Positions 5,877 to 10,180 of a DNA stretch of 10,180 nucleotides are shown here, in pieces. This DNA comes from an uncultured Actinomycetes bacterium. Its GTDB lineage: Bacteria; Actinomycetota; Acidimicrobiia; Acidimicrobiales; Microtrichaceae. Location: NCBI GenBank assembly GCA_903930035.1, contig CAIYXG010000180.1, forward strand, positions 1-10,180, read 5' to 3'. Under the pieces are notes generated by a model that worked only from the letters and a program-made list of their open reading frames with translations, was not told where the DNA came from and did not search any database. Both the position numbers and the translations under genes were made by a program. The first letter of the stretch is position 1, and each line of letters begins with the position of its first letter.

Positions 5877-7240
5877 GCGTCGTCCCCGGCGTCGAGGCCC
5901 TCGTCGGCGGCCTGCTGGTTCAGCATGGGGTGGGCCGCCGCGTTGAGCATGTCGGTCATGGTCAGCGGCTGCGCCGGCGGGACGAACCCGGCGGGCGCGG
6001 GACGGGGACCGACGTCCACGCCGGCGGCGTTGGCCCGGAGCGCCGACGCCGTGCACGTGGCCGGGTCACGCGTGGCGAACGGGTCGAACCCGAAGTGCCG
6101 CATGGCGTTGAGGTGCGTGATCTTCGCGACCTCCTCGGCGGACAGGTGGCCCATCTGGGCGGCGAGCCGCTCCGGCGAGTAGGGCCACGACGAGTCCGAG
6201 TGCGGGTAGTCGACCTCGACGCACACACTGTCCACCCCGATGCGGTCGAGCATCGCCAGGCCGACGGAGTCGGAGATGAAGCAGGCCAGGAAGTGGTCGC
6301 GGAAGACCTCCGAGGGGCGGCGGTCGCCGAACTGGGAGCCCGTCCAGACGCCCTGCCGCTCGAGGACGTAGTCGGCGCGCTCGAGCAGGTACGGGATCCA
6401 GCCGAGGCCGCCCTCGCTGAGCGCGATGCGCACGCCGGGGAACTCGCGGAGGACCCGGGACCACAGCAGGTCGGCGGCCGTCTCCATGACGGCGGTCGGC
6501 TGCAGGTTCATCATCGTGGTGAACGGCGCGTCGAGCGAGGTCATCTTGACGTTCGACGACGAGCCGATGTGCAGGCAGACGACGGTCGAGGTCTCCTCGC
6601 AGGCCCGCCAGAACGGGTCCCAGTGGTCGGAGTGGAAGCTCGGGACCTCGAAGCCCAGGAACGGGTTGCCCAGCTTGGGCGGGTGCTCCGAGAACGAGAC
6701 GGCCCGCACACCGCGGGCGGCGTTGCGGTAGACCTCGGCGGCCATGAGCGCGGGGTCCCAGTACGGCACGACGGCGAGCGGGATGAGCCGGTCGGGGTAG
6801 GCGCCGCACCAGTCCTCGACGTGCCAGTCGTTGTAGGCCTGCAGCACGGCCAGCGCGAACTCGTGGTCGCCGGTGCGGACCGCGCAGTTGGTGAACGCCT
6901 GACCGCAGAACTGGGGCCAGGACGGGAAGCTCATCGAGCCGAGCACGCCGCCGGCGTCCATGTCGGCGATGCGGGCGTGGACGTCGTAGCAGCCCTCGCG
7001 GATGGCTGCGTAGGTGGTCGGCTCGACGCCGAACTCCTCCTGGGGCCGGCCGGCCACGGCGTTGAGCCCGAAGTTCGGGTACTCCTCCCCCTCGAACAGC
7101 CACATCTCCTGGCCCAGGGCGTTCTCGATGACCCGCGGGGCCCGGTCGGCGTACTTGGCGGGCAGGCGGCCCTCGAAGAGATCGCGGGGCTCGACGACGT
7201 GGTCGTCGACGCTGACGATGATCAGGTCACCTGGGTCCAT
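5873..7240 (-). CDS. Amidohydrolase-2 (ACMSD-like) metal enzyme, first of a tandem pair
   Basis: The product is 455 aa from the ATG at 7240-7238, four bases after the synthetase stop. Its start, IIVSVDDHVVEPRDLF, is the standard N-terminus of a large actinobacterial Amidohydro_2 subfamily. The proposed metal ligands are Asp12 and His14 (D-x-H in place of HxH), His224 in CLHIGSS and Asp344 in VEVDYPHSDSSWP, with Glu276 in LSEGGLGW as an expected active-site acid. The family includes ACMSD, gamma-resorcylate decarboxylase and hydrolases, so decarboxylase and hydrolase are both possible. Residues about 390-455 form a poorly conserved, Ala/Pro-rich tail after the barrel. Direct coupling to the A-T-TE gene upstream and to a second, divergent amidohydrolase downstream suggests both act on the acid that the synthetase handles, either preparing it or trimming the released product. 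It is presumably cytosolic, as no signal peptide is seen. Confidence 0.92.
   Translation of the reverse strand: MDPGDLIIVSVDDHVVEPRDLFEGRLPAKYADRAPRVIENALGQEMWLFEGEEYPNFGLNAVAGRPQEEFGVEPTTYAAIREGCYDVHARIADMDAGGVLGSMSFPSWPQFCGQAFTNCAVRTGDHEFALAVLQAYNDWHVEDWCGAYPDRLIPLAVVPYWDPALMAAEVYRNAARGVRAVSFSEHPPKLGNPFLGFEVPSFHSDHWDPFWRACEETSTVVCLHIGSSSNVKMTSLDAPFTTMMNLQPTAVMETAADLLWSRVLREFPGVRIALSEGGLGWIPYLLERADYVLERQGVWTGSQFGDRRPSEVFRDHFLACFISDSVGLAMLDRIGVDSVCVEVDYPHSDSSWPYSPERLAAQMGHLSAEEVAKITHLNAMRHFGFDPFATRDPATCTASALRANAAGVDVGPRPAPAGFVPPAQPLTMTDMLNAAAHPMLNQQAADEGLDAGDDA
5883..5887 (-). promoter_or_regulatory. Ribosome binding site of the second amidohydrolase
   Basis: GGGGA on the minus strand sits six bases before the ATG at 5876. 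It is the clearest Shine-Dalgarno-like site in the window. It decides the start of the second amidohydrolase and lies inside the 3' end of the first. Most other genes here have no obvious site and seem to rely on coupling. Confidence 0.5.
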
Positions 7241-7244
7241 CGGT

Positions 7245-10031
7245 TCAGGATGCCGCGTCGGGGTCCGTGGCGTCGACCCCCTCGGCGGGGGCGTCGTGCA
7301 GCTCGTCGAGGGTCTGGCGGAGCACGGCGCCGAGCGCCGCAGCACCGGCCGGCTCGAGGACGCCCATGTGGTCGCCGTCGAAGTGGTGGACCTGCAGGTC
7401 GCCCACCAGCGGCCCCCAACCCATGGTGGCGTCCGAGGACGGGGTGTCCGAGGCCCAGAAGAGGTCGATGCGGCCGTCCCAGGTCGAGGTGCGGTCCCAG
7501 GCCTGGGCCGCCAGGTGCCAGTGGGCCTCCCACGCGTACCAGAGGCGCCACTCGGGCCGGACCCTGCCGTGGCGGGCCAGGTCGAGCTTCCACCGCACCG
7601 GGTCGACGACCCGCGACACCCCGGTCCGCACCATGAGGTGGCGGAGGGCGCCGGCGGGGCTCGTCCGGACCATGTCCCGGTAGTGCTGGACCGACCCCGT
7701 CAGTCCGGTGCCCGGGGGCGGCGGGGGCGCGACGCCGAACCACGGCCGGAACGGGGACCGGTTGCCGTGGTAGCCGGGGCCGCGGTAGCCGGGGCCCACG
7801 TCGACCACGCCCACGAACGCCACCTCGTGGCCGTCGCGGCGCAGCTGCCGGGCCATCTCGTAGGCGGTGATGCCCCCGAAGGAGTAGCCCGCCAGCCAGT
7901 ACGGCCCCTCGGGCTGGGCCTCGAGCAGGTCGGTCACGTAGCGGGCCGCGAACGTGTCGAGGGACGGGAACGGGTTGGGCCCGCCGCGCAGCAGCGGGGA
8001 CTCGAAGCTCCACACCGGCTGGTCCTCGCCCAGCGCCCCGGCCAGGTGCCGCACCCGGTACGCCGACCCCTGCAGGTCGTGGACGAACCATAGCCGGGGC
8101 CGCCGGCCGGGCTCGCCCGCCTGCACGCAGGCCACCGAGGACGGATCCGACTGCGCCGCCGCCTGCAGCCGGACGCCCACCTCCGACAGCTCGCGGACGG
8201 TGCGGGCATGGACGAGCTCGCCCATCGGCACGGTGACGCCCAGCTCGTGCTCCAGCGCCACCAGCATCTGTGCGGCCAGCAGGGAGTCGCCGCCGAGCAG
8301 CATGAAGTCCTCGTCCAGGCCCACCGTGCCCACGGGCAGCAGCCGCTCCCACAGGTCCCGGACGGCGCGGCGCACCGCGTCGTGGTCGGCGCCGTCGAGG
8401 GCCGCCGAGGTGGCCGCCGGCGTGCCGGTCACGGCGAGGGGGTCCGGCAGCGCCCGGCGGTCGAGCTTGCCGTTCGGCAGCCGGGGCAGCTCGTCGAGCA
8501 CGACCCACCGCGACGGGACGCGGTACGCCTCCCGGGTCTCCAACAGGGCGGCGCGCAGGTCGGTGGGCTCCACCGGCGAGGCCGGCACCACGTAGGCCAC
8601 GAGCTCGACCACGCCGTCGACCGGACGGGCCACGACGGCGGCGTCCACGACGGCCTCGAGCGCGTGCAGGTCGGCCTCGACGTCGCCCAGGACCACGAAG
8701 CGCCCGCGGACCTTGACCTTGGTGTCCACCCGGCCGAGCACCACCAGGGCGCCGTCGGCGTCGAACCGGGCGTGGTCCCCGGTCCGGTACAGCCGGACGC
8801 CCGGCCGGCCCTCGGGGTCGTCGCTCAGGACCTGCCGGTTGAGCTCCGGATGGCCCCAGTAGCCGTGGAACATGTGGCGGCTGACGATGCCCACCTCGCC
8901 CGACTCGCCGGGGGCGGCCGGCGCACCGTGCTCGTCGAGCAGCAGCAGCTCGACCTCCGGCACGGGGTAGCCGCACGGCGCCGTGCCCTCGACCGTGGTC
9001 CCGGCGTCGGCCACCCACAGGCTCGTCACGCCGGTCTCCGTGGTGCCGTACCCGACGGCGACGTGGGCCGGCTCGAACATCCGGGACGTGAGCCCGAGCA
9101 CCTCGTTGTCGACGAGCTCGCCGCCCAGGGCCACGAGCCGCATGTCGGGGAACTCCCGGCCCGCAAGGGCGTCCACCAGGAAACGGATGACGGTGGGGGC
9201 CATGTAGGCCAGCGTGATGCGCTCGTCGGCCAGGAAGTCGGCGACGGGGGCCAGCCCGACCCCGCGGACGTCGAGCGTCGCCAGGGTGCCGCCGTTGAGC
9301 AGCGGCAGGAACATCGGGTACGCAGCGACGGCGAGCGACACCGGGAACAGCATCGGCATGCGGTCGGCCGGCCCGATCCCCAGTGCGTTCGTAGCGCCCC
9401 GGACCAGGTTCATGAGGACGCCGTGCGTGATGATGGCGCCCTTGGGCTCGCCGCTGGTGCCCGAGGTGAAGGCCAGCATGAGCGGCGAGTCGGGGCCCAG
9501 GTCCGTCGGCCCGGGACCGTCGCCGGACAGGTCGTCCAGGCCCACCAGCGCCACCGACAGCGCTGCGTCCACGACCACCGAGCGCGCCAGGTCGCCGAAC
9601 GTGTCGTCGTGCAGGAGCAGCGGTGCGCCGGCGACGCCGAGCGCGGCGGCGGTCTGCTCGGCGGGGGCCGTCGGGTCGACGACCACCACGACATGGCCCG
9701 CCGAGACGACGCCCAGGATCGCGGCGACGAGCGGACCGTCGTGCGCTGCCACCACGCCGACCGGCGTCGGGACCGTGGAGCCGACCTTGGCACGGACCCC
9801 CGCCGCGATGCGGTCCACCTCGGCACCGAGCTCGGCGTAGGTCCACTCGACCGAGGGCGACCGGACCGCGGTCGCCGACGGGTGGGCCGCCACGACGGCG
9901 GCGAACCGGTCCCCGAGGGCGCCGGTCACGGCGTCGTCGGGGAACGGGAGGAAGCCCTCGGGCAGCGCCGAGCCCTCCTCGATCGCAGCCCGCCATGGAC
10001 CGGTACCTGCTGGACGTCCAGACTGCCCCAC
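7245..10031 (-). CDS. Single-module NRPS-like synthetase, A-T-TE (no condensation domain)
   Basis: The product is 928 aa with three domains. Adenylation spans about 30-530: TSGTSGEPKG at 189-198, GYGTTETG at 327-334, YRTGD at 415-419, VKVRGRF at 439-445, and the catalytic Lys522 in LPNGKLDRR. The carrier domain spans about 550-620, with phosphopantetheine Ser583 in LLGGDSL. The type I thioesterase spans about 645-910: GYSFGG gives Ser717, VVDVG gives Asp744, and GDHMG gives His888. In the A4 region SLAVAAYPMF (232-241) aligns with the usual SFDASVWEIF, so the Asp that binds the alpha-amino group is Ala234. This points to an acid without a normal alpha-amino group, such as an aryl, keto, hydroxy or fatty acid. 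The enzyme would adenylate the acid, tether it and release it by hydrolysis, cyclisation or condensation of two units, as A-T-TE enzymes such as RalA, EchA or AtrA do. GTG 10031 is chosen because it clears the upstream gene by 34 bases; TTG 10109 would overlap it. Confidence 0.93.
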   Translation of the reverse strand: MGQSGRPAGTGPWRAAIEEGSALPEGFLPFPDDAVTGALGDRFAAVVAAHPSATAVRSPSVEWTYAELGAEVDRIAAGVRAKVGSTVPTPVGVVAAHDGPLVAAILGVVSAGHVVVVVDPTAPAEQTAAALGVAGAPLLLHDDTFGDLARSVVVDAALSVALVGLDDLSGDGPGPTDLGPDSPLMLAFTSGTSGEPKGAIITHGVLMNLVRGATNALGIGPADRMPMLFPVSLAVAAYPMFLPLLNGGTLATLDVRGVGLAPVADFLADERITLAYMAPTVIRFLVDALAGREFPDMRLVALGGELVDNEVLGLTSRMFEPAHVAVGYGTTETGVTSLWVADAGTTVEGTAPCGYPVPEVELLLLDEHGAPAAPGESGEVGIVSRHMFHGYWGHPELNRQVLSDDPEGRPGVRLYRTGDHARFDADGALVVLGRVDTKVKVRGRFVVLGDVEADLHALEAVVDAAVVARPVDGVVELVAYVVPASPVEPTDLRAALLETREAYRVPSRWVVLDELPRLPNGKLDRRALPDPLAVTGTPAATSAALDGADHDAVRRAVRDLWERLLPVGTVGLDEDFMLLGGDSLLAAQMLVALEHELGVTVPMGELVHARTVRELSEVGVRLQAAAQSDPSSVACVQAGEPGRRPRLWFVHDLQGSAYRVRHLAGALGEDQPVWSFESPLLRGGPNPFPSLDTFAARYVTDLLEAQPEGPYWLAGYSFGGITAYEMARQLRRDGHEVAFVGVVDVGPGYRGPGYHGNRSPFRPWFGVAPPPPPGTGLTGSVQHYRDMVRTSPAGALRHLMVRTGVSRVVDPVRWKLDLARHGRVRPEWRLWYAWEAHWHLAAQAWDRTSTWDGRIDLFWASDTPSSDATMGWGPLVGDLQVHHFDGDHMGVLEPAGAAALGAVLRQTLDELHDAPAEGVDATDPDAAS
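7769..7798 (-). repeat. 15-bp tandem repeat in the thioesterase coding region
   Basis: Two adjacent 15-base units (7769-7783 and 7784-7798) match at 13 positions and encode GPGYRGPGYHG, residues 747-757 of the synthetase. They lie directly after the catalytic Asp744 and shortly before a run of five prolines (769-773), a part of the thioesterase where the mobile lid is expected. Confidence 0.6.
10010..10021. repeat. 12-bp perfect palindrome near the synthetase start
   Basis: CTGGACGTCCAG reads the same on both strands. It lies 8 bases inside the synthetase gene if GTG 10031 is the start, and just downstream of the candidate promoter. It may be a small operator or only chance in GC-rich coding DNA. 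Confidence 0.3.
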
Positions 10032-10038
10032 GGCCGGA

Positions 10039-10069
10039 AGGGTACCCGTCGCCCTGCAGAACCGGTCAG
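10039..10069 (-). promoter_or_regulatory. Candidate promoter for the synthetase operon
   Basis: On the minus strand a -35-like CTGACC (10069-10064), a 19-base spacer and a -10-like TACCCT (10044-10039) are followed by seven bases and the GTG start. This is the same TAnnnT-N(6-7)-RTG layout as at the lipoprotein gene and would also give a nearly leaderless transcript. The -35 overlaps the upstream gene's stop codon. The long spacer and the degenerate -35 make the call tentative. Confidence 0.3.
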
Positions 10070-10180
10070 CCGGCCGCGGCCAGGTGGTCCGACGCCGGCC
10101 GGAACGCAAGGAGGATCGAGGCGTCGTCGGCCCAGCCGCGGTCGTCCCGGAGGGCGACGTAGCCGATCCGGGCGTCGGTC
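10066..10180 (-). CDS. C-terminal 37 codons of an unrecognised gene
   Basis: A frame open from the right edge ends in TGA at 10068-10066. The visible tail reads TDARIGYVALRDDRGW, then ADDASILLAFRPASDHL and AAAG. Third-position G/C is high, as in the neighbours, and the stop lies 34 bases before the synthetase start on the same strand, which supports a real gene end. The fragment is too short to assign a family. It may be the gene ahead of the synthetase in the same operon. Confidence 0.5.
   Translation of the reverse strand, partial: TDARIGYVALRDDRGWADDASILLAFRPASDHLAAAG

Noticed and set aside
4254..6182. 642-aa open frame on the plus strand
   Set aside because: It lies antisense to the oxygenase and both amidohydrolase genes, whose motifs are intact. 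Its composition is that of a shadow frame.
5930..7636. 568-aa open frame on the plus strand
   Set aside because: It is antisense to the first amidohydrolase and the thioesterase end of the synthetase, and its C-terminal part is an Arg/Gly/Pro-rich run without domains.
7222..9996. 924-aa open frame on the minus strand in another phase of the synthetase gene
   Set aside because: The translation is an Arg/Gly/Pro-rich jumble, while the other phase shows every adenylation, carrier and thioesterase motif.
7245..10031. A hidden condensation or ketoreductase domain in the synthetase
   Set aside because: No HHxxxDG motif or Rossmann GxGxxG segment is visible, and the lengths of the adenylation, carrier and thioesterase parts account for the whole protein.
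10032..10109. Synthetase start at TTG 10109
   Set aside because: It would add 26 low-complexity residues and overlap the upstream gene's end by 44 bases; GTG 10031 leaves a clean gap and still precedes the adenylation fold.
1..10180. Mobile element, CRISPR or tRNA signals
   Set aside because: I saw no transposase motifs, spaced direct repeats, terminal inverted repeats or cloverleaf-like segments on reading both strands.

Overview
The window reads as one stretch of chromosome from a very high-GC bacterium, most likely an actinobacterium. This rests on the strong G/C bias at third codon positions, the long antisense shadow frames that bias creates, the use of GTG starts, and the tandem 'VDDHVVEP'-type amidohydrolases that are common in that phylum. 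The species cannot be named from sequence alone. Every supported gene lies on the minus strand, so transcription runs from the right edge to the left edge. No gene-free stretch exceeds 80 bases. I see no tRNA, rRNA, CRISPR array, transposase or attachment site.

In order of transcription: (1) the last 37 codons of an unrecognised gene enter from the right edge (10180-10066). (2) A 928-aa single-module nonribosomal-peptide-synthetase-like enzyme follows, with adenylation, carrier and thioesterase domains and no condensation domain (10031-7245). (3, 4) Two different amidohydrolase-2 / ACMSD-type metal-dependent enzymes come next (7240-5873 and 5876-4653). (5) An aspartyl/asparaginyl beta-hydroxylase-type 2-oxoglutarate oxygenase (4648-3938). 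(6) A soluble family-2 glycosyltransferase of the dolichol-phosphate-mannose-synthase type (3941-3201). (7) A ChbG/HpnK (YdjC) carbohydrate deacetylase (3204-2377). After a 72-base intergenic gap come (8) a small lipoprotein (2300-1569) and (9) a B12-binding radical SAM enzyme that runs off the left edge (1544 to <1).

Genes 2 to 7 are packed with 4-base ATGA overlaps or 4-base gaps and look like one translationally coupled operon. Genes 8 and 9 follow after the only real gap. That gap holds a sigma-70-like promoter candidate and a perfect 7-3-7 inverted repeat, so they may form a second unit that can be controlled separately.

Taken together this looks like a compact specialised-metabolite or modified-lipid locus. 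The A-T-TE enzyme would activate and release an acid. Its adenylation domain lacks the aspartate that normally grips the alpha-amino group, so the acid is probably not an ordinary alpha-amino acid. The two ACMSD-type enzymes (hydrolases or decarboxylases) and the 2OG oxygenase would tailor it. The glycosyltransferase and the deacetylase could add and then de-N-acetylate a sugar, and the radical SAM enzyme could rearrange or methylate the product. The order GT2, deacetylase, radical SAM resembles the HpnI/HpnK/HpnJ logic of bacteriohopanetetrol cyclitol ether synthesis, but this is an analogy and not an identification. The pathway and product are inference throughout; the enzyme families are well supported.
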